DNA from: DASWRT01 sp036403035
GTDB taxonomy: Bacteria > Pseudomonadota > Alphaproteobacteria > ATCC43930 > CGMCC-115725
DNA: 19,699 nucleotides
Assembly (NCBI GenBank): GCA_036403035.1
Contig: DASWRT010000290.1
Coordinates: 1-19,699, forward strand
Reading direction: 5' to 3'
The position numbers and the translations under genes are program-made. Under the pieces are notes generated by a model. That model was not told the origin of the DNA, ran no database searches, and saw nothing but the letters and a program-made list of their open reading frames with translations. Below are positions 1 to 7,517 of this stretch, piece by piece. Each line of letters opens with the position of its first letter. Within the stretch, counting starts at the first letter, position 1.

Positions 1-62
1 GCGGTGGTTGCCCTGCGCGGCCCGCTGGCCTCCTTTGGTTGGGCATCATCAAAGTTGCGTAA

Positions 63-341
63 GAGCCCAAGCCGGACCCGGCGGCCGGACGGATCCTGCC
101 GCTCCTGACGCATGTGCGGATCTTCGGCGTCGTCACGAGCTACGGTTCGCCCTGGTGGATCACCCGCCTCATTGCCGGAGACCCGGGCCGCAAGATGCTC
201 ATGCGCGCGCTGAGGCCGATGTGCGGGCTGCGCGCCCGCTCGTTCTATCTCGCGCACTACGACATGGACCGCTCGACCCCGCGGTCACGCGAGGCGTTCC
301 TCGCGCGGGTCCGCGCCCGCGTCGCGAAGATCCGACCCTGA
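63..341 (+). pseudogene. C-terminal fragment of a flavodoxin-fold NAD(P)H-dependent oxidoreductase
   Basis: The reading frame is open for 92 codons after an in-frame TAA at 60-62 and ends at TGA 339-341. The translation contains FGVVTSYGSPWWITRL, DPGRKMLMRALRPMCG and FYLAHYDMDRSTPRSR, which resemble the C-terminal third of putative NADPH-quinone reductases (Flavodoxin_2 family, FMN-dependent two-electron reductases in the cytoplasm). The FMN-binding N-terminal part is missing. The 62 bases before the stop show no recognisable family sequence in any frame, so this is either a truncated or frameshifted gene or a contig-edge artefact. A GTG at 114 could start a 75-residue remnant, but nothing suggests it is functional. 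It converges on the next gene with a 6-base gap. The family call is from remembered sequence style and is moderately sure. Confidence 0.5.
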
Positions 342-347
342 CGGTTC

Positions 348-1088
348 TCACTTCTTCAGATGGCGTTTCGCCAGCTTGTACCACTCCGCTTGGCTTCGGC
401 GGTAAGGACGTGGGCTGAGGTCGACGGCGCGGCAGACTTCGGCGAAAACGCGACGGGTGGCATCCTTGTCGCCGGTCCTCTCCAGAAGCAGCGCGTAGCG
501 CGTTTTCGCTTCCTGGCCGGGAAAGTATTCGGCGACCGCCGCGTACTCGTACAGCGCCTCGTCCGTGCGGTTCTGCGCTTCGAGGCTGCGCGCGTACAGC
601 AGGTGGCCGTCCGGCGAGTGGTAGTCGGGATTGGCCTTCCGCAGCCGGTCCAGCACGCGCTGCGCCTCGGCGGCGTCGCCGCGCGCGAACTCCGCCCGGG
701 CAAGTCCCAGCATCAAGTCCGGCTCGGTCTCGTGCACGCCGGCAAGCGTGCTCCGGTAGAGTTCGGCCGCCTTCTCGGCGCGTCCGGAGCGCAGGCACGC
801 TTCCGCGAGACGCGTGCGGCTCCGGATGCTGTCGCTGATCTCGGCTTCCCGCGCTGCGAGCCGGTACTCCTTCTCCGGATCGACAAGGCGCGCCACGCCG
901 GCCGCGGCGGCCCGCGTCCGGCGCGTCGAGAGCAGTTCGGGAGCCAGCTCAATCGCGACGTACGCCAAAACGCCGAGGACCGGTACGAAGATGATCAGGT
1001 AAACCCAGAAGAACGGCCGTCCGGTCTTCCCGGCATGAACGGCGCAAAGAATCTCGACCACAAGCATGAGAATGCCTGCCGCGGGCAT
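348..1088 (-). CDS. Membrane-anchored tetratricopeptide-repeat protein
   Basis: A 246-residue protein. Two hydrophobic segments lie at about residues 4-17 and 25-45 and are separated by a short polar turn (HAGKTGRP); the second resembles the small PLDc_N-type membrane module. The rest is a soluble helical domain with TPR-like helix pairs from about residue 85 to 225 (for example RLAEACLRSGRAEKAAELY, MLGLARAEFARGDAAEAQ, YARSLEAQNRTDEALYEY). TPR domains bind other proteins, so an inner-membrane scaffold or assembly role is likely, but the partner is unknown. The ATG is preceded by a strong Shine-Dalgarno sequence (GGAGGTGG), which supports this start. It is read leftward, 122 bases downstream of the S4 gene, and may have its own promoter. 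The basic C-terminus ends LAKRHLKK. Confidence 0.8.
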   Translation of the reverse strand: MPAAGILMLVVEILCAVHAGKTGRPFFWVYLIIFVPVLGVLAYVAIELAPELLSTRRTRAAAAGVARLVDPEKEYRLAAREAEISDSIRSRTRLAEACLRSGRAEKAAELYRSTLAGVHETEPDLMLGLARAEFARGDAAEAQRVLDRLRKANPDYHSPDGHLLYARSLEAQNRTDEALYEYAAVAEYFPGQEAKTRYALLLERTGDKDATRRVFAEVCRAVDLSPRPYRRSQAEWYKLAKRHLKK

Positions 1089-1115
1089 GTTCCACCTCCG
1101 GTTGCTGGACCAAAG

Positions 1116-1146
1116 ATATCAACCGTAGATGGCGTTATCGAGTCAA
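1116..1146 (-). promoter_or_regulatory. Weak candidate promoter of the TPR gene
   Basis: On the minus strand, TTGACT (1141-1146) is followed after 19 bases by TGATAT (1116-1121), just upstream of the TPR gene's ribosome binding site. The gap from the S4 gene is long enough for a separate promoter. The -10 match is poor and the spacing long, so this is only suggestive. Confidence 0.25.
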
Positions 1147-1210
1147 ATACGCGTTTTGCGCGGAAGCCTAGCCGACGTGACACTCCGACGAACTGGCATC
1201 GTATCGGTCA

Positions 1211-1543
1211 TCAGCCTTCCAGAAGCGGTGTCCATGCCTCGTCGGAAGCCGCCGCGACATCGCGGGCGCGCACCGGCGGCTGCTCCTCGTGGTAGAGCGC
1301 CTGGGCCTCGGACGCCGGGCCTCGCCGCCTGCCGAGCGCCAGCACGCGCACCGTCCGGATGAACGGTCCCTGCGGCACCACCACGAGATCGCCGACGCGG
1401 ACCGTCTGGCTCGCCTTCAGCGCCGCCGCGCCGCCGACCGACACGTGGCCCGCGGCGCAGAGCCGCGCCGCGAGCGAGCGAGTCTTCGCCAGACGCGCGA
1501 ACCAGAGCCATTTGTCGAGACGGAGGCCGTCGCCGCCCGTCAT
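1211..1543 (-). CDS. S4-domain RNA-binding protein (HslR/Hsp15-like)
   Basis: A 110-residue protein with an S4 fold at about residues 7-65: RLDKWLWFARLAKTRSLA, then HVSVGGAAALKASQTVRVGD. This is the classic small S4 RNA-binding module of Hsp15 (HslR), which in E. coli binds stalled 50S subunits carrying nascent chains. The basic, low-complexity tail after residue 70 is normal for alphaproteobacterial members. The ATG overlaps the helicase stop codon by four bases (ATGA), so the two are probably translationally coupled and transcribed together. A much longer frame continues upstream, but it is antisense-free shadow sequence inside the helicase gene; the S4 domain begins directly after this ATG, which decides the start. 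Confidence 0.88.
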   Translation of the reverse strand: MTGGDGLRLDKWLWFARLAKTRSLAARLCAAGHVSVGGAAALKASQTVRVGDLVVVPQGPFIRTVRVLALGRRRGPASEAQALYHEEQPPVRARDVAAASDEAWTPLLEG

Positions 1544-4107
1544 CCCGACCCCAGCCTGAGCGAGCGCAGCTTCGCGAACGGATGGTGCTCGTCCTCCCGG
1601 CCGCCGGCGGCTGACGCAGCGGCGGCCGGACGGTGCTTCGCGGCCCGCTCGCGCTTGGGATGCCGGGCGTCGCCACCGTTGCCGCCGCGCTCCCCGCGGT
1701 GCTTGCGCCGCCGCGGCACGTAGGTGGTCTTGTCGTCGGCGACGATTGCGCGGTACCCGAGCGTCGTCAGCACCGGCGTCAGCTCCGCCATCGGCACGCC
1801 GGAAAGCGAGGCGATCTCCGGCGTCGCCGCGAACGGACCCTGGCGGGCGAGCCGGCGCAGCGCCGCCGCGAGCCGCTCGACACGGTCGACGCGGAGCGCG
1901 CGCGGGCCGAGACACCGGAAACCGATCGCGCCGTAGAAGCCGGCCGGCACCGCCGGGTCTGACTTGAGGCAGACGCTGCCCGGCGCCACCGCGGGCGGCG
2001 GCAGCGCCGCGCCGTGCCGTACCGACCAGAGCAGGCCGCACAGCCGCGCCGGCCGCGGGCGCAGCAGCGGCGCGACGAACACGGTTTCCGTGCCGAAGCG
2101 GACGCCGAGCCGGGCGAGGCTCTTGCGGTCGGCCGCGTCGAGCGCCGCGCCCTGCGCCGCCACCTGATTCGCCGGGAGCGAGCCGAGCGACTCGCGGAGC
2201 TGGTGCAGGATGCCGCGCGCCGCCCCCTTCATCTCATCCTCGGACGCGACGAAGAGCGGCCCGAGGACGCGCCTGATCTCGTCGCGCACGAACGATGTCA
2301 GGCGGCGCCGCACCGCTTCGCGGAGATCGCCTTCCAGGAACTCGCCCGGCAGCACGTCGACGCGCGGGGCGAGCGCCGCGTCGCCCGGCAGCAGCCGCCC
2401 GACCGGGCCGCCCGCCCAGGAGATCGTCCCGTCGTCCTCGATCCCGAACGCCTCGTCCGCGTCGGCGGCGAGCCGCCGCGCCCGCGCCGCGATCTCGCCG
2501 CGCAGCACGCGGTTGGCGGCGGCCATCAGGGTGCGCGCCTCGTCGCCGCCGCCGACCGCGTCGGGGACGAAGCGGAACCCGGTGAGGCGGCCGACATACT
2601 CGCCTTCGACCTTGACCTCTCCGGCGGCGGAGACCGAGGCGAGCAGCTCGTCCGCGTCGGCGAGACGCCGCACCAGGATCGCGGAGCGCCGGTCGACGAA
2701 GCGCTGCGTGATGAGGTCGTGCAGCGCGTCGGAGAGCTTGTCCTCGATCGCCCGTGCGCGCTCCTGCCAGCCGGCCGCATCGGCGAGCCAGTCCGGGCGG
2801 TGGGCGATGTAGGTCCAGGTGCGGATATGAGCGATCCGCGTCATCAGCGTGTCGATGTCGCCGTCGGTGCGGTCGAGCCGCGCGACCTGCGCCGCGACCC
2901 ACTCCTCCGGCAGCCGCTCGGCGGGGCCGGTGAGGTGGCGGAAGATCTGGGCAAGGAGGCGCGCGTGCGTGTCGCTCATCACCTTGCGGAAGTCCGGGAT
3001 CTGGCAGACTTCCCAGAGGAGCCGCACCCGTCCGGGGTTGTCGGCGGCGGCTGCGATGTCGGGGTTGCGGCCCAGCGTCCGCAGCACGAGGTGGTCGTCG
3101 GCCTCCCGCGTCGGGACGAGACCGGGCACCGACGGCGGTTCCTCCAGGCTCTTCAGCAGCAGCGGCACCGACTCGAAGCGGAGCTTCGAGTTCCGCCAGT
3201 AGAGGCGGGTCAGCGGGTCGAAGCGGTGGTTCTCGACCGCCTCGACGATCTCCGGCTCCAGCCCCTCCATCTCGCCGGTCGTGCCGAACGTGCCGTCGCT
3301 CATGTGCCGCCCGGCGCGGCCGGCGATCTGGCCGATCTCGGCGGCGGAGAGCCGGCGCGGGAGGCGCCCGTCGAATTTCACGATCTTCGCGAAGGCGACG
3401 TGGTCGACGTCCATGTTGAGGCCCATGCCGATCGCGTCGGTGGCGACCAGGTAATCGACCTCGCCGGCCTGGAACATGCCGACCTGGGCGTTGCGCGCCC
3501 GCGGGCTCAGGGCGCCGAGCACGACCGCGGTGCCGCCGCGCTGCCGCCGCACCAGCTCGGCGAGCGCGAATACGTCGGAAATCGCGAAGGCGACGACGGC
3601 GCTGCGCGGCGGCAGGCGCGTCACCTTCTTGGCGCCGGTGTAGGACAGGGTCGAGAAACGCGGGCGGCTCACATACTCCGCCTCCGGCACGAGCCGGCGG
3701 AGCAGCGGCTTGATCGTCTCGGAGCCGAGGAACAGCGTCTCGTGCCGGCCTCGTGCGTGCAGCAGCCGCGCCGTGAAGACGTGGCCGCGCTCGGGGTCGG
3801 CGCAGAGCTGGATCTCGTCGACGGCGAGGAAGTCGACCGGCCGGTCGAGCGGCATCGATTCGACGGTGCAGACGAAATAGGACGGGTTCGGCGGGACGAT
3901 CTTCTCCTCGCCGGTGATCAGCGCGACGGAGCGCGCCCCTTTCTGCCTGACGATGCGGTCGTAGTTCTCCCGGGCGAGAAGGCGGAGCGGAAAGCCGATC
4001 ATCCCGCTCTGGTGGCCCAGCATGCGCTCGATGGCAAAGTGCGTCTTACCGGTATTCGTCGGTCCAAGGACCGCCACGACACGCGCGGCCGACGAGAAAA
4101 CGCCCAT
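1540..4107 (-). CDS. Suv3-like DExH-box RNA helicase
   Basis: An 855-residue protein. Walker A is GPTNTGKT (residues 15-22), the DEIQ Walker B box is at 97-100, a motif III-like GSETIK follows at about 128-133, motif V is VATDAIGMGLN (221-231) and motif VI is QIAGRAGRH (260-268). This set is typical of the mitochondrial Suv3 helicase branch, which unwinds RNA with ATP and in mitochondria works with a degradosome nuclease; alphaproteobacteria carry the bacterial relatives. The long middle region is helical, and the tail is rich in Arg, Lys and His before a conserved-looking end (HPFAKLRSL). It lies 78 bases downstream of the 136-residue ORF and overlaps the S4 gene. The family is clear; the natural RNA substrate and partner are not known. 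Confidence 0.92.
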   Translation of the reverse strand: MGVFSSAARVVAVLGPTNTGKTHFAIERMLGHQSGMIGFPLRLLARENYDRIVRQKGARSVALITGEEKIVPPNPSYFVCTVESMPLDRPVDFLAVDEIQLCADPERGHVFTARLLHARGRHETLFLGSETIKPLLRRLVPEAEYVSRPRFSTLSYTGAKKVTRLPPRSAVVAFAISDVFALAELVRRQRGGTAVVLGALSPRARNAQVGMFQAGEVDYLVATDAIGMGLNMDVDHVAFAKIVKFDGRLPRRLSAAEIGQIAGRAGRHMSDGTFGTTGEMEGLEPEIVEAVENHRFDPLTRLYWRNSKLRFESVPLLLKSLEEPPSVPGLVPTREADDHLVLRTLGRNPDIAAAADNPGRVRLLWEVCQIPDFRKVMSDTHARLLAQIFRHLTGPAERLPEEWVAAQVARLDRTDGDIDTLMTRIAHIRTWTYIAHRPDWLADAAGWQERARAIEDKLSDALHDLITQRFVDRRSAILVRRLADADELLASVSAAGEVKVEGEYVGRLTGFRFVPDAVGGGDEARTLMAAANRVLRGEIAARARRLAADADEAFGIEDDGTISWAGGPVGRLLPGDAALAPRVDVLPGEFLEGDLREAVRRRLTSFVRDEIRRVLGPLFVASEDEMKGAARGILHQLRESLGSLPANQVAAQGAALDAADRKSLARLGVRFGTETVFVAPLLRPRPARLCGLLWSVRHGAALPPPAVAPGSVCLKSDPAVPAGFYGAIGFRCLGPRALRVDRVERLAAALRRLARQGPFAATPEIASLSGVPMAELTPVLTTLGYRAIVADDKTTYVPRRRKHRGERGGNGGDARHPKRERAAKHRPAAAASAAGGREDEHHPFAKLRSLRLGSG

Positions 4108-4185
4108 GGCTTGAGAATCGGATGCGCGGCTCTGTTTCGCAACCCTCTACCGGGATTTTTCCGGACCGGTTCCGATCCGCTTCGC

Positions 4186-4596
4186 TCAGCGCAGCGCGTT
4201 CTGGATCAGGTAGGAAGCGAAGTCCGCGGGCTTCGGCTTGACCGCGCGCAGCTCTTCCGCGCCGGAGAGCGCCCGCGCCACCAGCAGGCTGTTCTCGACG
4301 TGCGCCGGCAGCACCTTGAAGATTCCCGGCGTGCCTTTGAGCCGTGGATAGAGGTTCGGGTCGATCATGCGCTCCTTCCGGACGAGCCGCTCGATCGCCT
4401 GCGCCTCGTCGAAATCGTCCGGCGCCGGCTGGCTCTTCACCATCGTCCAGTCGGTCTCGCCGGCCCAGCCGGCCGCGGCGACGAACGGCTTCACCGGTTC
4501 GGCGGTGCAGCCCACCTTGAAGACATGCTTGCTGAGGCCGACATCCGACGCCCACTGGCTCAGTTTGGCGCTCCGCGCCACGTAGATCACGCTCAT
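4186..4596 (-). CDS. Conserved-looking protein of unknown function, faint GIY-YIG/T5orf172-like pattern
   Basis: A 136-residue protein that starts with MSVIYVARSAKLS and ends LIQNALR. No named family is recognised with confidence. Residues 4-9 (IYVARS), 25-31 (VFKVGCT) and Glu69 in DEAQAIERL recall the order of elements in T5orf172/MUG113-type GIY-YIG domains (IYV..., hKIGxT, later ExxL). The usual arginine after the second motif is absent (TAEPVKPF), so nuclease activity is doubtful. It lies upstream of the helicase on the same strand and probably shares its transcript, suggesting a nucleic-acid-linked role by context only. The start follows a purine-rich GGAGAAGACGG stretch. A longer upstream extension of the frame looks like low-complexity shadow sequence. 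Confidence 0.65.
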   Translation of the reverse strand: MSVIYVARSAKLSQWASDVGLSKHVFKVGCTAEPVKPFVAAAGWAGETDWTMVKSQPAPDDFDEAQAIERLVRKERMIDPNLYPRLKGTPGIFKVLPAHVENSLLVARALSGAEELRAVKPKPADFASYLIQNALR

Positions 4597-4721
4597 CGGC
4601 CGCCGTCTTCTCCCGCTTCTCCTTGCCCGCCGGGCGCTTCGCGTCGCCCCGCTCGGGGCATCACTGTGCTGCGTGGCGCGCCGGCTGTCGATCCCCGCCG
4701 TCGCCGTCGCCGCGCAGTCCG

Positions 4722-5099
4722 CTATCGCGGCGTCCCGGCGCCGCCGGCATGCGACGGCGACGGACCCGCCGCCGCGGGCCGCGGGCACCGCAGCATCTCC
4801 AGCGTGCGCAGGGTCAGCCGGTGCTCGCTCTCCTTGAGCGGCTGCGCCGTGAGGTCGCGGAGGCGGTCGCACATCGTCCGGCCCTGCGGCGCGACCGGCG
4901 GCGGCAGCGTCGCGCCGGACAGGGCCTCCTCGGCCTGCGGCGTCGCTTCGAGGCTGTCGGTCTCATCCTCGTCGGCGGCAGCGGACGCTTCGACGGACGG
5001 CGGCTGCATCGATCCGTCGGCGCCGTCGGCGTGAACGGCACCGGCGGCGCCGATGAAGAGCGGCAAGAGCGCGGCGAGGGCAAGGCGCATCTGCGTCAT
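4722..5099 (-). CDS. Small exported hypothetical protein
   Basis: A 125-residue protein with an N-terminal signal peptide (MTQMRLALAALLPLFIGAAG, cleavage probably after AVHA near residue 24). The mature part opens with an acidic, Ala/Pro-rich linker and then has a compact segment with two cysteines (MCDRLRDLTAQPLKESEHR ... LEMLRCPRP) that could form one disulfide in the periplasm. The tail is low complexity. I do not recognise a family. A second ATG three codons in is an equally good start. It lies between the microprotein gene and the 136-residue ORF on the same strand. The 125 bases downstream of it contain nothing recognisable. Confidence 0.6.
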   Translation of the reverse strand: MTQMRLALAALLPLFIGAAGAVHADGADGSMQPPSVEASAAADEDETDSLEATPQAEEALSGATLPPPVAPQGRTMCDRLRDLTAQPLKESEHRLTLRTLEMLRCPRPAAAGPSPSHAGGAGTPR

Positions 5100-5151
5100 C
5101 CTAATCCGCCGCGGCCGGCGGCGGCGAGGAGCCGCGCCGCGCCGCGCCGCG

Positions 5152-5310
5152 TCACGACATCCTGGCCAGCGCCAGCACGGCCGCGACGAGGATCAGGATG
5201 GCGAAATAGATCCAGGTCCGCCATCCGTTAAGCCCTTGCCGGAACTGCTGCTGGCGCGTCGCGCGGGTACGTTCGCGCCGGATCGATTTCAGGTCGACGA
5301 TCTTCGACAG
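5152..5310 (-). CDS. 52-residue single-span membrane microprotein, apparent CTG start
   Basis: The minus-strand frame reads (M)SKIVDLKSIRRERTRATRQ, then QQFRQGLNGWRTW, then a hydrophobic span IYFAILILVAAVLALA, and ends ARMS with TGA. The pattern of a highly basic cytoplasmic N-terminus, an aromatic belt and one transmembrane helix is very unlike random reading of GC-rich DNA. No ATG, GTG or TTG occurs in frame at the 5' end. A perfect GGAGG lies five bases before an in-frame CTG (5308-5310), so CTG is the likely start. The gene is first in the leftward string, 52 bases ahead of the exported protein gene, and divergent from the HD-domain gene. Function is unknown; a small membrane adaptor is possible. 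Confidence rests on the composition and the Shine-Dalgarno placement. Confidence 0.6.
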   Translation of the reverse strand: MSKIVDLKSIRRERTRATRQQQFRQGLNGWRTWIYFAILILVAAVLALARMS

Positions 5311-5500
5311 GGTTGCCTCCGCCGTTAGGCCGGCCGTGCGAGAACAACCTGAAACTAAGCCGTGCGGTTCCGTCCGTCGAGTATGCTCGCGCTTGCTTCG
5401 GCCCGAGCGGCAAGGTTATGTCGACGCCGGCCTGCGGCCTGGAGCCTGCCGACACAGGCTCTTAGCTTTGGAATGCCGGCAGGGCCGGGACGGACGCGGG

Positions 5501-6202
5501 ATGGACGACGGGCTCGACATCACCCACGCGGAGCAATTGGAGCGGTTCGGCGAGCTTTATCGCGACCGCAAGGGCATCTGGCGCGAGGTTGCGACGCGTC
5601 GCGAGGTGCGGGTCTGGCAGCGTTTCCTCTCCGGTCGGCGGCTCGATCTGCTCAACCCGACGCCGTTCGACTTCGAGTCGGAGGACCTCGCCCTCGGCCT
5701 GTCGCGCGAGGCGCGCTGGAACGGGCAGACGCGCGGCCCGTACCCGTACTCGGTCGCGCAGCATTCGCTCGACGTCCTCGCGCTGGTGCGCTCCCGGCGC
5801 GGCGGCTGCCCGCGCGACCTGGCGCTCGCCGCGCTGCTCCATGACGCGTCCGAGGGGCTGGGCGGAGCCGGCGACGTGATTTCGCCGCTGAAGGTGATCC
5901 TCGGTCCGGGCTACCGCATGGTCGAGCAGAATTTGCAGCGCATCGCCTTCGCCCATTACGGGCTGCCGGAGATCCTGCCGCCGGAGTGGAAGAAGATCAT
6001 CAAGAAGGCGGATCGGATCATGGCGGCGACCGAGGCCTACCAGCTCGCCGCCTACACCCTCGACGAGCTGCGCGACCCCAAGGTGTTGGACAACCCCGAG
6101 AAGCCGCGCACCGATATCGCGCTCGAACCCTGGCCGCCCGAGATCGCGCGCGCCCGGTTCCTTGAGGAACTGTCCCGCCTTCTCCCCACGCAGCGCCGCT
6201 GA
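5501..6202 (+). CDS. HD-domain phosphohydrolase (YfbR-like 5'-nucleotidase family)
   Basis: A 233-residue cytoplasmic protein. The HD metal ligands are visible: His88 in YSVAQHSLDV, His114-Asp115 in LLHDASEG, and Asp171 in KKADRIM. The phrase ARWNGQTRGPYPYSVAQHS and HDASEG followed by DVISPLK match the YfbR branch, whose E. coli member is a metal-dependent 5'-deoxynucleotidase (there HDASEVLTGDLPTPVK). A nucleotide-monophosphate cleaning role is therefore likely, but the exact substrate is not shown. About 50 residues precede the usual core. The frame is open further upstream, but the ATG chosen follows a GGGACGGACGCGGG stretch, and the upstream translation looks non-coding. It is divergent from the microprotein gene, with 190 bases between that hold no obvious promoter. 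Confidence 0.82.
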   Translation: MDDGLDITHAEQLERFGELYRDRKGIWREVATRREVRVWQRFLSGRRLDLLNPTPFDFESEDLALGLSREARWNGQTRGPYPYSVAQHSLDVLALVRSRRGGCPRDLALAALLHDASEGLGGAGDVISPLKVILGPGYRMVEQNLQRIAFAHYGLPEILPPEWKKIIKKADRIMAATEAYQLAAYTLDELRDPKVLDNPEKPRTDIALEPWPPEIARARFLEELSRLLPTQRR

Positions 6203-6273
6203 CCCGGAGACGCCGGCCCGCCCGTCGCGCGGCGGGCAGGCGGGTTGGCCGGGGGCCTTCGTGCAGATCGAGA

Positions 6274-6301
6274 TTGTTCCGGCTTCCGCTCTCGGTATAC
6301 T
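6274..6301 (+). promoter_or_regulatory. Candidate sigma70-type promoter of the SPOR-like gene
   Basis: TTGTTC (6274-6279) and TATACT (6296-6301) are spaced by 16 bases, about 60 bases before the ATG of the exported SPOR-like protein. The -10 element matches the consensus at five of six positions and is unusually AT-rich for the region. It would give this gene a promoter independent of the HD gene. Confidence 0.4.
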
Positions 6302-6364
6302 TCCCGACCGGAGGTTGAGTCTTCCCGGCAAGATCTCCGCGGCGAGCGATTATCAAGTTCTCGA

Positions 6365-7507
6365 ATGACCGGCGCAGCCATCATTTCCCGAATCGCCCTC
6401 CTCGTTTTTCTCGGCCTTTGCGGATCCTTTCCGCTCTCGTCGCTCCACGCCGAATCGGGCGTGCCGTCCAACGACGGGCACGCGAATACGGGTGCGGACG
6501 GCGCGCCCGCGCCCGCTGCGGCCGCGACCGGCAACGGATCGTTCCGCGTCGACGCCGGTGCCTTCCGGAGCGAGGAGAACGCCCGGTCGAGGTGCGAGCC
6601 GCTGATCGCGAAGGGCTTCCCCCTGGCGGTCGTCCGCGGACTCGGCAGCCAGGGGCGGCCGCTCTTCTTCTGCCGGTCGCCGCTGCTCATGCCGCACGCC
6701 GATGCGCAGGCCGTGGCGGCGCGACTCCGGACGGACGAATCGCTGCGCGACGTCATGGTCACCTGGGAGCAGGGCGCCGGGATGAGGCAGGTCAAGGCGC
6801 TGCCGCAGGCGCTCCCGGTGAGGCATGCCGCGCGGCCGCAGCCGGAGAAGGCGAGGGAAGCTATTGCTCTCGATCCCGCGCTCAAGGCCGATTTCGAGCA
6901 ATTCATGAGCGATCGCGACTCGGCTCTCGAATACAGTTTCCGGGCCGATTTCGAACGCTTCATGGCGGAACGGGGGGCGACCCCGCCGGAAGCAGCCCCG
7001 GCGACGCAGGCGTCCGACAGGTCTCCGGCCGGGCAGAAGCCGAAAGATCCCGGCGGCGACCGGCCCGCGCCGCCGCTTGCCGCCGCCACCGCTGCCGTCG
7101 CCGCCACAAGCGCGGGGCGAGGCATAGCGGGGTCTTCATCGAGCGCCGCCGCCACCGCGCTCGGCGGAAACTGGTGCGGCGAACTCACGCTCTACAAGGG
7201 CCTTGCGCCGCAGACGTGGGAGTTCCTGGCGGCGCAGCGCGTCCGGATCCGGTTTCCGGTCGTCGCCGGAGCGAGCCGCGGTGCGATGCGGAGCAAGGAG
7301 GAGAATGTCGAATTGACGCCGGACCGCCGCGTGCGGCTGGTCAGCGACGGAGACATCTTCCGTTCCGAGGCCGTCTACGAGATCGACGGCCCGCGGCTGC
7401 GCGGCGTCAGCTATCGCCGTGTCGACAAGCGGACGGGCGAGGAGCGGAACGCCGTGCCCGACACGCTCACGCGGTGCGGCGGGGACGGCATGTCGTCGAG
7501 TTCCTGA
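6365..7507 (+). CDS. Exported protein with SPOR-like region and an unrecognised C-terminal domain
   Basis: A 380-residue protein. Residues 1-29 form a signal peptide (hydrophobic ISRIALLVFLGLCG, cleavage near LHA|ES). A Pro/Ala-rich linker leads to residues 58-133, where SFRVDAGAFRSEENARSRCE and the following strand-helix pattern resemble a SPOR domain (septal peptidoglycan binding), though weakly. Two near copies of an ADFEQFM/ADFERFM motif follow at about 174-185 and 193-204. After an Ala/Ser-rich linker, residues about 266-370 form a separate domain beginning GGNWCGELTLYKG and ending TLTRC, with one cysteine at each end; I do not recognise it. The likely location is the periplasm or cell envelope. 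No strong ribosome binding site precedes the ATG, but the signal peptide begins right there. It converges on the next gene with a 10-base gap. Confidence 0.65.
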   Translation: MTGAAIISRIALLVFLGLCGSFPLSSLHAESGVPSNDGHANTGADGAPAPAAAATGNGSFRVDAGAFRSEENARSRCEPLIAKGFPLAVVRGLGSQGRPLFFCRSPLLMPHADAQAVAARLRTDESLRDVMVTWEQGAGMRQVKALPQALPVRHAARPQPEKAREAIALDPALKADFEQFMSDRDSALEYSFRADFERFMAERGATPPEAAPATQASDRSPAGQKPKDPGGDRPAPPLAAATAAVAATSAGRGIAGSSSSAAATALGGNWCGELTLYKGLAPQTWEFLAAQRVRIRFPVVAGASRGAMRSKEENVELTPDRRVRLVSDGDIFRSEAVYEIDGPRLRGVSYRRVDKRTGEERNAVPDTLTRCGGDGMSSSS

Positions 7508-7517
7508 CGAATCCCGG

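Noticed and set aside
2014..5034. 1006-codon open frame on the plus strand
   Set aside because: It is antisense to the helicase and two further genes, Arg/Asp/Ala-rich with no domain; long shadow frames are expected in GC-rich DNA.
5131..5152. Run of GCCGC repeats as a regulatory element
   Set aside because: Short simple-sequence repeat of a kind expected in GC-rich intergenic DNA, with no supporting structure beyond local GC pairing.
5443..5460. Small hairpin AGCCTG-N6-CAGGCT upstream of the HD gene
   Set aside because: Only six base pairs, no T-tract, and no link to a start codon or known regulatory element.
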